DNA of 64,000 nucleotides from Nitratidesulfovibrio sp. SRB-5 (lineage in GTDB: Bacteria > Desulfobacterota > Desulfovibrionia > Desulfovibrionales > Desulfovibrionaceae): NCBI RefSeq assembly GCF_019931275.1, contig NZ_JAIOTY010000001.1, forward strand, positions 930,001 to 994,000. Reading direction: 5' to 3'. Each line of letters starts with the position of its first letter. Position 1 is the first letter of the stretch. This document shows, piece by piece, positions 26,861 to 37,595 of the stretch. The notes beneath the pieces were generated by a model. The model searched no databases. It had not been told where the DNA came from and saw only the letters and a program-made list of their open reading frames with translations. Both the position numbers and the translations under genes were made by a program.

Positions 26861-29755
26861 TCAGGCCGACTGCGGGGGGGCTGCCGCCAACCGCCTGCGA
26901 ATGAACACCTTGGCCACCTCCATGGAGGCGAACACCACCGCACCGAAGGCAGTGATGATGCCCAGTGTGCGCCCGTCGGGGATGTGGATGCCGAAGGCCT
27001 CGCGCACCGGGGCAAACTGCACCAGCACGGCCACCAGCGCCACTTCCCAGACGATGGACAGCAGCAGCCAGCCGTGCGGCGGGGCCTGCATGATGCCGAA
27101 GCGCATGGACCGGAAGTTCAGCGCGATGATCATCTCCACGATGATGAACAGGAAGAACATTTCGGTGCGCGCGGTGCCGATGTCCGCCAGATCGTGCAGG
27201 AACAGGGCGAAGAACAGCGGAATCTCCAGGCACACCGCCAGCAGCACGAAGGCCTTCACGTCCCAGGTGAACACGCTTTCGCGCGGGTCGCGCGGGGGGC
27301 GGTCCATGATGTCCGGGTCCGGCGGGGCCACGCCCAAGGCCAGTGCGGGCAGGCCGTCGGTGGCAAGGTTGATGTACAGGATGGCGGCGGGCAGCAGGGG
27401 CAGGTATTCCGGACCCAGCAGCAGCACCATGCCGCCGATGACGGCCACCTCCGTGATGTTGCAACGCAGAAGGAAGGTAAGGTATTTCTTGATGTTGTCG
27501 TAAATCCACCGTCCGAGTTCAATGGCGTTCACGATGGAGGCGAAATTGTCGTCGGTCAGCACCATGTCTGCCGCCTCGCGCGCGACCTCGGTTCCGGCGA
27601 TGCCCATGGCCACGCCGATGTCGGCCTGCTTCAGCGCCGGGGCGTCGTTCACCCCGTCGCCGGTCATGGCCACCACGTCGCCGCGCGCCTTCCACGCCTT
27701 GACGATGCGCAGCTTGTCCATGGGCGAGACGCGGGCATACACGCTGACCCGGTCCACCATGCCCGCGAAGGTGGCGTCGTCCAGCGCGGCCAGCCCGTCG
27801 CCGGTCAGCACCACGTCGCCCTCGCGGTGGATGCCGATCTCGCGGGCCACGGCCTCTGCGGTCAGGCGGTGGTCGCCGGTGATCATCACCGGGCGGATGC
27901 CCACCCGGCGGCAGGTGGCCACGGCCTGCGCCGCCTCGTCGCGGGGCGGGTCCATCATGCCCGCAAGGCCCAGCAGCACGTGGCCGTGCTCGGCCTCGTC
28001 TTCAGCAGGCGGGGTGGGCGGGGCCGGATTCGCGCCGCTTTCCAGCGGCAGCATGGACAGGGCCAGCACGCGCAGGGCACGCCCGGCCATGCGTTCCGCC
28101 GCCGCCTGTACGGCAGCGCGGTCGGCGTAGGTCAGGGGGCGTATCTCTCCGCCCGCCAGCACCCGGTCGCACCGGGCCAGCACCACCTCCGGCGCGCCCT
28201 TCATGAAGGCCGCGCGGTCCGCCCCTGCCACCGGGGCGGCCTGGGGCGACAGGTCGTGCACGGTGGTCATGCGTTTGCGCTCGGAACTGAACGGAAACTC
28301 TTCCACGCGCGGGTTGGCCGCGCGCAGGTGCAGGGCGCAGCCCGTATCGGGTGTGTGCGGCAGCGCGGCCAGCCAGGCCGGGCAGGATTCTGCGGCGTTG
28401 CCGGAATCGGGTGCGCGCAGCTTCAGCCCGGCCACCACCAGCGCGGCCTCGGTAGGGTCGCCGCGAATGGTCCATTGCCCGGAATCGCCGGGGGGCAGCA
28501 ATTCGGCGTCGTTGCACAGCACGCCCGCCAGCAGCAGGGCCTGCACCTCGCGCGGGGGCGGGCCGGCGAATGCCGCGCTGCCCTGTCCGGCAGGACGCAG
28601 GCCGCCCTTGGGCTCGTAGCCCGATCCGGTGACCTCGGTTTCCGCGCCCGTGGCCTCTCCGGCTTTTTCCGCTGTTTCCGGTGGGGCGGGCGAGAAGGTG
28701 AACAGCGCGCGCACCGTCATTTCGCCGCGCGTCAGGGTGCCGGTCTTGTCGGTGCAGATCACGGTGGTGCAGCCCAGCGTCTCCACGGCGGGCATGCGCC
28801 GCACCAGCGCCCCGCGCCGGGCCATCTGGCGCATGCCTATGGCCAGCGCCCCGGTGACGATGGCGGCCAGTGCTTCCGGCACGGCGGCCACGGCCAGCGA
28901 CACGGCGAACATGATCATGGACACGATGAACGCGAAATCCACGCTGCCGTGCATGGCCTCGCGGGCAATGCTGAAACCGGCCACCAGTACGCAGATGGTC
29001 AGGGCGATGATGCCCAGCCACTTGCCGATTTCCTCGGTGCGCTTTTCCAGCGGGGTCTTTACCGTTTCCACGGTGGCCACCTCTCGGGCGATTTGCCCGA
29101 AGGCCGTTTCCATGCCCGTGGCGGTAACCACGGCGCGTCCGCGCCCGTAGGTGACGGTGGTGCCGGTGAAGGCCATGTTGCGCCGGTCTGCCGTGCCCGC
29201 GTCCTCGGGCACGGGATCCGTGCCCTTGCCCACGGGCACCGATTCGCCGGTCAGCGGGGCCTCGTCGCAGCGCATGGCGTGGGCCTCGACGATGCGCGCG
29301 TCGGCGGGCACGCGGTCGCCCGCCTCCAGCAGCACCACGTCGCCGGGCACCACCTGGGCCGAAGGTATGCGCGCCTCCGCGCCGTCGCGCAGCACGCTGG
29401 TGGTGGGCGAGAGCATCTTCTTCAGGGCATCCAGGGCCTGTTCCGCCCGGTACTCCTGCACGAAACCCAGCACCGCGCAGAACAGCACGATGACCAGAAT
29501 GATGGCCGCGTCCATTACCTCGCCCACGGCGGCGGAAAGAACCACCGCCGCCAGCAGGATGACGATGAGCACGTTGGCGAACTGCCCCAGGAACATGCGC
29601 AGGGGCGAGGCACGCTCCTCGTGGGTCAGTTCGTTGGGGCCGTGCCGGGACAGGCGTTCCTCTGCCTGGCTGGCGGAAAGGCCGCGCGTCGGGTCCGTGT
29701 CCAGGGTGCGGGCCACATCGTCCGTGGTCATGGCGTGCCATGCGGGATGGGTCAT
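26861..29755 (-). CDS. Cation-translocating P-type ATPase (P2 family)
   Basis: ATP-driven cation pump of the plasma membrane, 964 residues. The N-terminal cation-ATPase domain is followed by the actuator loop (LTGESVPVGKG), the phosphorylation site CTDKTGTLTRGEMTV, nucleotide-domain KGAPE, hinge MTGDGVNDAPALKQADIGVAMG, and six C-terminal helices. The transport-helix motif is AVPEALAAIVTGALAIG, placing it with PacL/Ca2+ or monovalent-cation pumps rather than heavy-metal CPx pumps. Ion choice (Ca2+, Na+, K+ or Mn2+) is open. The ATG at 29755 has GGGAG upstream. It is 13 bp behind a small membrane protein and in the same tRNA-bracketed segment as NhaA. Confidence 0.92.
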   Translation of the reverse strand: MTHPAWHAMTTDDVARTLDTDPTRGLSASQAEERLSRHGPNELTHEERASPLRMFLGQFANVLIVILLAAVVLSAAVGEVMDAAIILVIVLFCAVLGFVQEYRAEQALDALKKMLSPTTSVLRDGAEARIPSAQVVPGDVVLLEAGDRVPADARIVEAHAMRCDEAPLTGESVPVGKGTDPVPEDAGTADRRNMAFTGTTVTYGRGRAVVTATGMETAFGQIAREVATVETVKTPLEKRTEEIGKWLGIIALTICVLVAGFSIAREAMHGSVDFAFIVSMIMFAVSLAVAAVPEALAAIVTGALAIGMRQMARRGALVRRMPAVETLGCTTVICTDKTGTLTRGEMTVRALFTFSPAPPETAEKAGEATGAETEVTGSGYEPKGGLRPAGQGSAAFAGPPPREVQALLLAGVLCNDAELLPPGDSGQWTIRGDPTEAALVVAGLKLRAPDSGNAAESCPAWLAALPHTPDTGCALHLRAANPRVEEFPFSSERKRMTTVHDLSPQAAPVAGADRAAFMKGAPEVVLARCDRVLAGGEIRPLTYADRAAVQAAAERMAGRALRVLALSMLPLESGANPAPPTPPAEDEAEHGHVLLGLAGMMDPPRDEAAQAVATCRRVGIRPVMITGDHRLTAEAVAREIGIHREGDVVLTGDGLAALDDATFAGMVDRVSVYARVSPMDKLRIVKAWKARGDVVAMTGDGVNDAPALKQADIGVAMGIAGTEVAREAADMVLTDDNFASIVNAIELGRWIYDNIKKYLTFLLRCNITEVAVIGGMVLLLGPEYLPLLPAAILYINLATDGLPALALGVAPPDPDIMDRPPRDPRESVFTWDVKAFVLLAVCLEIPLFFALFLHDLADIGTARTEMFFLFIIVEMIIALNFRSMRFGIMQAPPHGWLLLSIVWEVALVAVLVQFAPVREAFGIHIPDGRTLGIITAFGAVVFASMEVAKVFIRRRLAAAPPQSA

Positions 29756-29768
29756 GGAGTGCTCCCGT

Positions 29769-30119
29769 TCATGTGTGGAGGGAGTGATGGTGCGCCGGGG
29801 CGGGCAGCCCCCGGCGCGCTGCTGCAAGGTCTGTTGTCTTTGGGGCCGGCTGCATGGGCGACCGGGTTGCATGGGGAGCGGCGGATGCGGCAACGCCCGC
29901 CTCGCCCCTGGCGGCGGCCTGGGCGGCAAATGCGGTCACCTCTGGCGTCTTGCTCTCTGCCAGTTGGGCGAATTCGCCGTCGGTGGTCCTTTTGAATTTG
30001 GGCAGGCTGACGATGAGACCGCCAAGAATCAGGATGATGATCAGAAAGCCCCGCCAGACTGCCAGCCAGTCTCCGGTCTTCCAGAGTGCGGAAATCCCCA
30101 GCTGGTTTCCCCCAGCCAT
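29769..30119 (-). CDS. Small single-span membrane protein (YeiH N-terminus-like)
   Basis: Protein of 116 residues. A short N-terminus leads into one helix, LAVWRGFLIIILILGGLIV (about 20-38), then a basic-polar stretch (PKFKRTTDGEF) and an Ala-rich tail. The WKTGDWLAVWRGF opening resembles the N-terminal extension of the YeiH/UPF0324 putative sulfate-exporter proteins, whose nine or more further helices are absent here. It may be a remnant of such a gene or a free-standing accessory peptide. The ATG at 30119 has GGAGG eight bases upstream, so it is probably translated, and it leads the P-type ATPase in the same transcript. Confidence 0.6.
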   Translation of the reverse strand: MAGGNQLGISALWKTGDWLAVWRGFLIIILILGGLIVSLPKFKRTTDGEFAQLAESKTPEVTAFAAQAAARGEAGVAASAAPHATRSPMQPAPKTTDLAAARRGLPAPAHHHSLHT

Positions 30120-30624
30120 ACGAAGCCTCCTCCGTGTCTTGCAGTGGGTGGGTGAAGCATGCGGATCCAAAGGCAGCCCCTTCGTGCGCGCTCACGCGCC
30201 AGCGGCAATGGCGCGAAGCAGCGTGTCTGACGGGGGCTGTGCGGGATGGGGGGCGTTCCTCCTTGTCCGGTTGCGCGCGGCATGGAGCATGGGGGGCCAT
30301 GCGGGCGGACGGCATGCGGCACGCGGCACGCATGATGGGGAGCGGCCGCACCGAACGGAGACAAGGGGCGCGAATTGGGCGCGGGGAGGGAAAGGCGCCA
30401 AGGGGGAAGGTGCGGCGCTGCGCGGCAGGGTGGCAAGGCCCCGCCGAAACTTTGCCTATTGGTATGTTGCTATTAAATATGCTGCACGATGTCCAGCGTG
30501 CGCCCGGCCCGCGCACAGCCTGAAGTCGGTCCGCAGCCAGCCCGCAGTCGGCCCATATCCGGTCACGCGGCGGCGGCACGCAATGCAAAAGGGCGCATGA
30601 CCATGGTCATGCGCCCTTGCATTC
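30120..30624. other. Intergenic region, 505 bp
   Basis: GC-rich except for a short AT-rich patch near 30462-30485 (ttgctattaaatatg), which could be the promoter region of the minus-strand membrane protein/ATPase pair. The tRNA-Asn copy 2 terminator occupies 30591-30616. No convincing gene is present on either strand. Confidence 0.4.
30591..30616 (-). terminator. Palindromic terminator downstream of tRNA-Asn copy 2
   Basis: The same 26-bp palindrome as at 23214. It is followed on the minus strand by TTTTGC, a better U-tract than in copy 1. Confidence 0.85.
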
Positions 30625-30700
30625 TGGCTCCCCGGGACGGACTTGAACCGCCAACCTAGTGATTAACAGTCACCCGCTCTGCCAATTGAGCCACCGGGGA
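30625..30700 (-). tRNA. tRNA-Asn (GTT), copy 2
   Basis: A 76-nt cloverleaf with encoded CCA and anticodon GTT. It is identical to copy 1 except for one D-loop base. The surrounding 120 bp, including the terminator, is also duplicated at 23211-23331. Confidence 0.97.
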
Positions 30701-30896
30701 ACGTGGCGCGCCGGGCGTTTACCGGCGCGGAGGGTGAAGTACCCGCAACGGGCCGGACGGTCAAGCAAAAAATCGCGCAGCGTGAAAAAACTGTTGACGA
30801 ACGGACGCCTTGGGCGTTTCTTGACTGCCGCACTCAATTGGCATACCCGTAGCAGTCCGGCATCCGGCAGAATCAACAGGTCCACGGAGAACGTCC

Positions 30897-32480
30897 TTGA
30901 GCAGTCAGGAACAGTCGAAGCGCAAGAAGATCAAGCTTGCCACCAAGTCCGAGCGGGCGGAATATTTCATGCCCATGCTCGAAAGCCTAGAAACCCGCGA
31001 CGAACTGAACGAAGTCGTCAAGAACCGGGTGGTCAAATCCTGTGAACTGCTGGACGACGGCGTAGCCCTGTACCCCAACGGTTTCGTGAAACAGCACGAC
31101 GTGGCGGCCATTTCGGCCGAATACGAGGGGCTGACCGCAGAGGAACTGGAAAACGTCGACACGCGCTTCACCTGCGCGGGGCGCATCGTCTCGCAGCGCT
31201 CGTTCGGCAAGGTGACCTTCTTCCATCTGATGGACAAGAGCGGTCGCCTGCAGTGCTACACCGCGCGCGAGGTGCTGGGCGAAGACCCGTACCGCAACTT
31301 CAAGAAGCTGGACATCGGCGACATCGTGGGTGTTTCCGGCACGCTGTTCCGCACCAAGACGGGTGAACTGACCCTGTCGTGCGACCAGTGCATCCTGCTC
31401 ACCAAGTCCATCCGGCCCCTGCCCGAAAAGTACCACGGCCTGAAGGACGTGGAGACCCGCTATCGCCAGCGTTACGTGGACCTCATCGTCACGCCGCGCA
31501 CGCGAGAGATTTTCCGCAAGCGCACCCTGATCGTGCGCGAGTTCCGCCGCTTCCTGGAGGACAAGGGCTTCATGGAGGTGGAAACCCCCATGATGCAGCC
31601 CATTCCCGGCGGCGCCACGGCCATGCCGTTCATCACCCACCACAATGCGCTGGACATGCAGCTGTACATGCGCATCGCGCCGGAATTGTACCTGAAGCGC
31701 CTGCTGGTGGGCGGGTTCGAGAAGGTGTTCGAGATCAACCGCAACTTCCGCAACGAAGGCATCTCGACCCGGCACAACCCGGAATTCACCATGTGCGAAT
31801 TCTACTGGGCCTACGCCACCTTCGAAGACCTGATGGACCTGACGGAGCAGCTGTTCGCCCACGTGGCGGAAAAGGTGTGCGGCTCGTACGTGGTGACCTA
31901 CCAGGGCCAGGAAGTGGACCTTACCCCGGGCCGCTGGACGCGCCTTTCGTTCCATGACTCGCTGGAGAAGATCGGCGGACACAAGCCGGAATTCTACAAC
32001 GATTACGAAGCGGTGCGCAAATACATCCGCGAACGGGGCGAAAAGGTGGTGGACGGCGAGAAGATGGCCAAGTTGCAGGCCAAGCTGTTCGACCTGGACG
32101 TGGAAGGCAAGCTGATCCAGCCCACCTTCATCTATCATTACCCCACCGACATCTCGCCGCTGTCGCGCCGCAACAACGAGCGGCCCGACGTGACGGACCG
32201 CTTCGAGCTGTTCATCACCGGGCGCGAACTGGGCAACGCCTTCTCCGAACTGAACGACCCCGTGGACCAGCGCATGCGCTTCATGGACCAGGTGGCCGAA
32301 AAGGAAGCGGGCGACGCCGAGGCGCACTTCATGGACGAGGACTACCTGCGCGCCCTGGAATACGGCATGCCGCCGGCGGCGGGAGAGGGTGTGGGCATCG
32401 ACCGCCTGGTCATGCTGCTGACCGACTCGCCCTCCATCCGCGAGGTCATCCTGTTCCCGCTGCTGAAGCCGGAAAGCTAG
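30897..32480 (+). CDS. lysS: Lysyl-tRNA synthetase, class II
   Basis: Charges tRNA-Lys in the cytoplasm. The protein has 527 residues. The OB-fold anticodon-binding domain is at about 75-165 (CAGRIVSQRSFGKVTFFHLMD). The class II catalytic core shows motif 1 (FMEVETPMMQPIPGGATAMP), motif 2 (FEINRNFRNEG) and motif 3 (GEGVGIDRLVMLLTD). The start is a TTG at 30897 with GGAGA upstream. A possible -35 TTGACT lies at 30821. It leads a tight run with lolC/E, lolD and bamA, 10 bp before the permease. Confidence 0.97.
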   Translation: MSSQEQSKRKKIKLATKSERAEYFMPMLESLETRDELNEVVKNRVVKSCELLDDGVALYPNGFVKQHDVAAISAEYEGLTAEELENVDTRFTCAGRIVSQRSFGKVTFFHLMDKSGRLQCYTAREVLGEDPYRNFKKLDIGDIVGVSGTLFRTKTGELTLSCDQCILLTKSIRPLPEKYHGLKDVETRYRQRYVDLIVTPRTREIFRKRTLIVREFRRFLEDKGFMEVETPMMQPIPGGATAMPFITHHNALDMQLYMRIAPELYLKRLLVGGFEKVFEINRNFRNEGISTRHNPEFTMCEFYWAYATFEDLMDLTEQLFAHVAEKVCGSYVVTYQGQEVDLTPGRWTRLSFHDSLEKIGGHKPEFYNDYEAVRKYIRERGEKVVDGEKMAKLQAKLFDLDVEGKLIQPTFIYHYPTDISPLSRRNNERPDVTDRFELFITGRELGNAFSELNDPVDQRMRFMDQVAEKEAGDAEAHFMDEDYLRALEYGMPPAAGEGVGIDRLVMLLTDSPSIREVILFPLLKPES

Positions 32481-32490
32481 GCTGCCCCGC

Positions 32491-33755
32491 ATGAGCTTCG
32501 AACTGTTCGTGGCCTTGCGCTACCTGTTCGCACGTCGCAGGCAGACCTTCATCTCCGTCATTTCCGTCACCTCCATTCTGGGGGTGGCGCTGGGGGTGGC
32601 GTCGCTGATCGTGGTGCTGGGCGTCATGAACGGCTTCACCACCGACCTGCGCGACAAGATCCTGGGCGCCAACGCCCACGGCATCGTCATGTCCGCCGAC
32701 CGTTCCGGCCTTGGCGACGCGCCGCAGCTCATCGACAAGATCCGGCAGGTGGACGGGGTGCGCGGCGCGACACCCTTCATCTATTCCGAAGTAATGCTTT
32801 CCACCCCCCACGGGGTGAAGGGCCTGGTGCTGCGCGGCATAGACCCGCAGTCCGCCCCGTCGGTGCTGGGCATCCTTTCCAACATGACCAAGGGCAGCGT
32901 GGCCGACCTTGCACCGCGCGCGCCCGCATCCGGCGCGAGTGAGGGCGGCATCCTTTCCGGCCCGCCCGGCGTGATCATCGGCGACGAACTGGCGCAGCGC
33001 CTGGGCGTGGTGGTGGGCAGCCGGGTAAACCTGCTGTCGCCCGCCGGGCAGAAGACCTCCGCCGGGTTTGCCCCGCGCATCCGTCCCTTCATGGTGGTGG
33101 GCGTGTTCTCCACCGGCATGTTCGAGTACGATTCCTCGCTGGGTTTCGTGTCGCTGGACGCCGCGCGCGACGTGCTGGGCCTGCCCGAAGGCGCCGTTTC
33201 GGGCGTGGAGCTTGCCGTCACCGACGTGTACAAGGCGGACCAGGTTGCCGAACGGGTCACCCGCGCCGTGGGCGGCTACCCGCTGTACACCCGCCACTGG
33301 ATGGAGATGAACGCCAACCTGTTCGCCGCGCTGAAGCTGGAAAAGACGGCCATGGCCGTGATTCTGGTACTCATCGTGCTGGTGGGCTCGTTTTCGATCA
33401 TCACCACGCTGGTCATGCTGGTCATGGAAAAGACGCGCGACATCGCCATACTCATGTCCATGGGGGCCACGCGGGGCATGATCCGGCGCATCTTCATGCT
33501 TCAGGGCACGGTCATCGGGGCCATCGGCACCGGTCTTGGCTATGTGCTGGGGCTGGGCGTGGCGGAACTTCTGAAGCGCTACCAGTTCATCAAGCTGCCG
33601 CACGGCGTCTATTCGCTGGACCACCTGCCGGTGCTGCTGCAATGGCCCGACATGCTGGCCATCGGCGCAAGTTCGATGCTGCTGTGCTTCGTCGCCACCA
33701 TCTACCCGGCGCGCCAGGCTGCCAGCCTGGAACCCGCCGAAGCGCTGCGCTACGA

Positions 33756-33759
<4 letters not shown>
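32491..33759 (+). CDS. lolC: Lipoprotein-releasing ABC transporter permease LolC/LolE
   Basis: Inner-membrane subunit that extracts lipoproteins for LolA, 422 residues. An N-terminal helix (FISVISVTSILGVALGVASL) is followed by a periplasmic MacB-type core of about 200 residues, then three C-terminal helices with the FtsX signature (VMEKTRDIAILMSMGATRGMIRRIF). Only one permease gene is present, so the complex is probably a homodimer of a combined LolC/E type, as in many non-enteric bacteria. Its stop overlaps the lolD start. Confidence 0.93.
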
Positions 33760-34503
<744 letters not shown>

Positions 34504-34520
<17 letters not shown>

Positions 34521-37191
34521 ATGGGGGCGCATCCTTGCGGTGGCCCTGCTTGTGCTCGCACACGCGGCAACCTCTCCGGCCCAGACGCCGAGGGATACCA
34601 CCGTCATTGTCCTGCCTTTCCAGGTGAATGCCGGACCGGACCTCGAATATCTCAACGACGACCTGCCGGAACTCATCTCGCAACGCCTGGTGGCGCGCGG
34701 GCTTACCGTCATTGCCCGGCAGGACACCCAGGCCCTGGTGCGCGACCAGCGCGTGACCAACCTGGACGTGTCCACCGCGCGCGACCTGTCGGTTCTGGCG
34801 GGCGCGGGCGTTGCCGTTTACGGCAGCTTCAACCAGGTGGGCGAAGGATTCAGCATCGACGTGCGCGTGGTGGACGCCCTGGGCATCCGCGCCGCGCGCC
34901 CCTTCTTCATCCAGAAGGAAGGGTTGATCAACGTGCTGCCCGCCGTGGACGAACTGGCCGAGCGCATCTCGTCCGACCTGCTGCGCCGCAACACCCTGGC
35001 CGACGTCAAGGTGCGCGGCACCAAGGTGCTGGACCCCGACGTGGTGCTGATGCGCCTGACCACCCGCAAGGGCGACCCGGTGGATCCGGCCGCCATCAAC
35101 CGCGAAGTGAAGCGCATCTGGGATCTCGGGTATTTCAGCGATGTGCAGGCCAACGTGGAGCAGGACGGCGAAGGCCTGATCCTCGTGTACACGGTGCAGG
35201 AAAAGCCGCGCATCGAAAACGTTGCCGTAGAGGGCTCGGACAAGGTGGACGTGGACGACATTCTTGCCGCCATGAGCACCAAGACCGGATCGGTCCTCAA
35301 CGAAAAGCTGCTTGCGCAGGACCTGCAAAAGGTTACCGAACTCTACCGCAAGGAAGGCTACTACCTGGCCAAGGTTTCGCACCGCGTCGATTCGCGCGCG
35401 GGCGGGGCGGGGGCCAGTCTGGTGCTGAAGGTGGAGGAAGGCAAGAAGCTGTACATCAAGAAGGTGGCCTTCGAAGGTGTCGAAAAGCTGGATGCCGACG
35501 ACCTGAGGAAGCAGCTGGCGCTGTCCGAGCGCGGCATGTTCTCGTGGATCACTGGCTCCGGCGTGCTCAAGGACGAACACCTCGAGCGCGATTCCGCCGC
35601 CATCACCGCCTACTGCATGAACCACGGCTACCTCGACGCCATGGTGGCCGCACCCAAGGTGGACTACGAAGAGGACGGCATCATCGTCACCTTCGCCATC
35701 AAGGAAGGCCCGCGCTACAAGCTGGGCGAAGTGACCTTTGCGGGCGACCTCATCGAGCCCGACACCCGCCTTGCCGAAATCATCAAGCTGGACGACGTGA
35801 AGAAGGAGGACGGGTTCTTCCGCTTCAACGTGATGCAGGAAGACAACAAGGCCCTTACCGATTTCTACGCGGACTACGGCTACGCCTTCGCCGAGGTGAA
35901 CCCCCGCACCAAGAAGCACGAGGACGAACCCGTTGTGGACGTAGCCTACGCTGTGAACAAGCGGCAGAAGGTGTACATCCGGCGCGCTTTGGTCGAAGGC
36001 AACGACAAGACCCGCGACAACGTCATCCTGCGTGAACTGCGCATCACCGACGGCGACATGTTCGAGGGCAAGAAGCTGCGCCGCAGCGCGGAACGCCTGA
36101 ACAAGCTGCAGTACTTCGACGCCGTGAGCACGGAACTGGTGCCCACCGAGCGCGAAGAGGAAGTGGACCTGAAGGTCAAGGTGAAGGAGAAGAACACCGG
36201 CGCGCTCATCGGCGGCATCGGGTACTCCACCTACTACGAGTTCGGCGTGTCCGGCACCATCATGGAACGCAACCTGTTCGGCAAGGGCTACCAGACCTCG
36301 CTGATGGCCATGTTCTCCGGTCGCCGCACGGCGTACCAGTGGTCCTTCACCAACCCGCGCTACGACGACACCAACCTGTCGGTGGGCTACGACGCGTACA
36401 ACATCCGCGACGAGTACACGGACTTCAGCAAGAACACCATCGGCAACACCATCCGCTTCGCCTACCCCATCGGCGAATACACCACCGTGGGCTGGGGGTA
36501 CCGGTTTGACTTCTACAAGCTGTACGACGTCAACGACGACGCGGCGAAGATCATCCGCGACCGTGAAGGCGACAACATATCCAGCGTCGCGCACGGCCGC
36601 ATCACCCGCGACACCACGGACAGCCGCGAAAACCCGACCCGGGGCAATATCACCAAGATATTCACCGAATACGGCGGCGGCATCCTGATGGGCGACGACA
36701 ACTTCTTCAAGCCCACGGTGCAGACCGAACAGTACTACCAGTGGCGTCCCAACCACGTGCTGCACGGTCGCGTGCGCGGCGGCGTGGTGCTGGAAACCAG
36801 CGACGAAGACGTGCCGGTGTTCGAACGCTTCTACATCGGCGGCATCGACTCCATCCGCGGTTACAGCTCCAAGGATATCTCCCCGCGCGACAAGGAATCC
36901 GGCGACCGCATCGGCGGCGACCGTATGGCCTTCGCCAACCTGGAATACATCTGGGTGTTCCATCCCGAACTGGGTCTTGCCCTGGTGCCGTTCTTCGACG
37001 TGGGCTTCAACGCCGACTCCAGCGAGAAGTTCACCTGGGACGACGAGATCAAGAAGTCCGTGGGCCTCGAATTCCGGTGGCGCTCGCCCATGGGCGACCT
37101 GCGCTTCGCCTACGGGATTCCGCTGGACGAAAACCGCGAGGGCGAGAAGACCAACGGGCGCTTCGAGTTCTCCATGGGTCAGTTCTTCTAG
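34504..37191 (+). CDS. bamA: Outer-membrane protein assembly factor BamA with extra N-terminal domain
   Basis: Inserts beta-barrel proteins into the outer membrane. 895 residues. The signal peptide ends near residue 26 (SPAQT). Residues 30-160 form an additional alpha/beta domain (VIVLPFQVNAGPDLEYL, then AGAGVAVYGSFNQVGEGFSI) like the TolB/CsgG-type N-domain, not found in E. coli BamA. Five POTRA modules then follow (about 165-560), and a 16-strand Omp85 barrel (about 570-895) with the conserved IRGY loop near 784 and a C-terminal aromatic beta-signal (FSMGQFF). It overlaps lolD by 17 bp, so lipoprotein release and barrel assembly are co-expressed. Confidence 0.95.
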
Positions 37192-37595
37192 CCGATGGGG
37201 CGGCCCCAAGGGGCTTCCGACATACGCAACAAGACAGGGGCGCGGCGCAGGCCGCGCCCCTTTTGCGCGTGCGGGGTGCCACGCATGGGGGTGCGCCGCG
37301 CGGATGCCTGTTTTCCTGTACGCCGCCGGGGGGGATGAGCACCGCGAATGGAGCAGCGTTGGCTCCGGCCCCGTCCGGCCATGCCCGGCATGCGCGTTTT
37401 GGCATGCGTATGCGGCATGCGCGTTTGGCCTCACGCTTGGCCCCAAGGCCGGGCCTGCCCGCCGGGCAGGCCCGTGCGCGGGTACGGGTTGCCAACGGGG
37501 CGCGGGTTGCGGTAGGGTTTGCCGCCGCCGCAGCCCGTCCGGGGTACTGCAGGCCGCACTGCGCCGTGGCCGCCCGGCGGAACCCAGGAACGGAC
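37192..37595. other. Intergenic region, 404 bp
   Basis: Contains the bamA terminator (37237-37264). The remaining 330 bp is GC-rich with several degenerate inverted repeats but no good coding frame. The amidase promoter must lie here; I see no clear -35/-10. Confidence 0.4.
37237..37264 (+). terminator. Rho-independent terminator after bamA
   Basis: Perfect 10-bp stem ggggcgcggc/gccgcgcccc, loop gcag, followed by TTTT. It closes the lysS-lol-bamA transcript. Confidence 0.85.

Noticed and set aside
26765-29995. 1076-residue plus-strand open frame
   Set aside because: Fully antisense to the P-type ATPase, which has all its motifs intact. The composition (His, Gly, Gln) is that of a shadow frame.
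30086-30523. 145-residue plus-strand frame between the membrane protein and tRNA-Asn
   Set aside because: Composition unlike real proteins, no ribosome site, antisense over the start of a better-supported gene.
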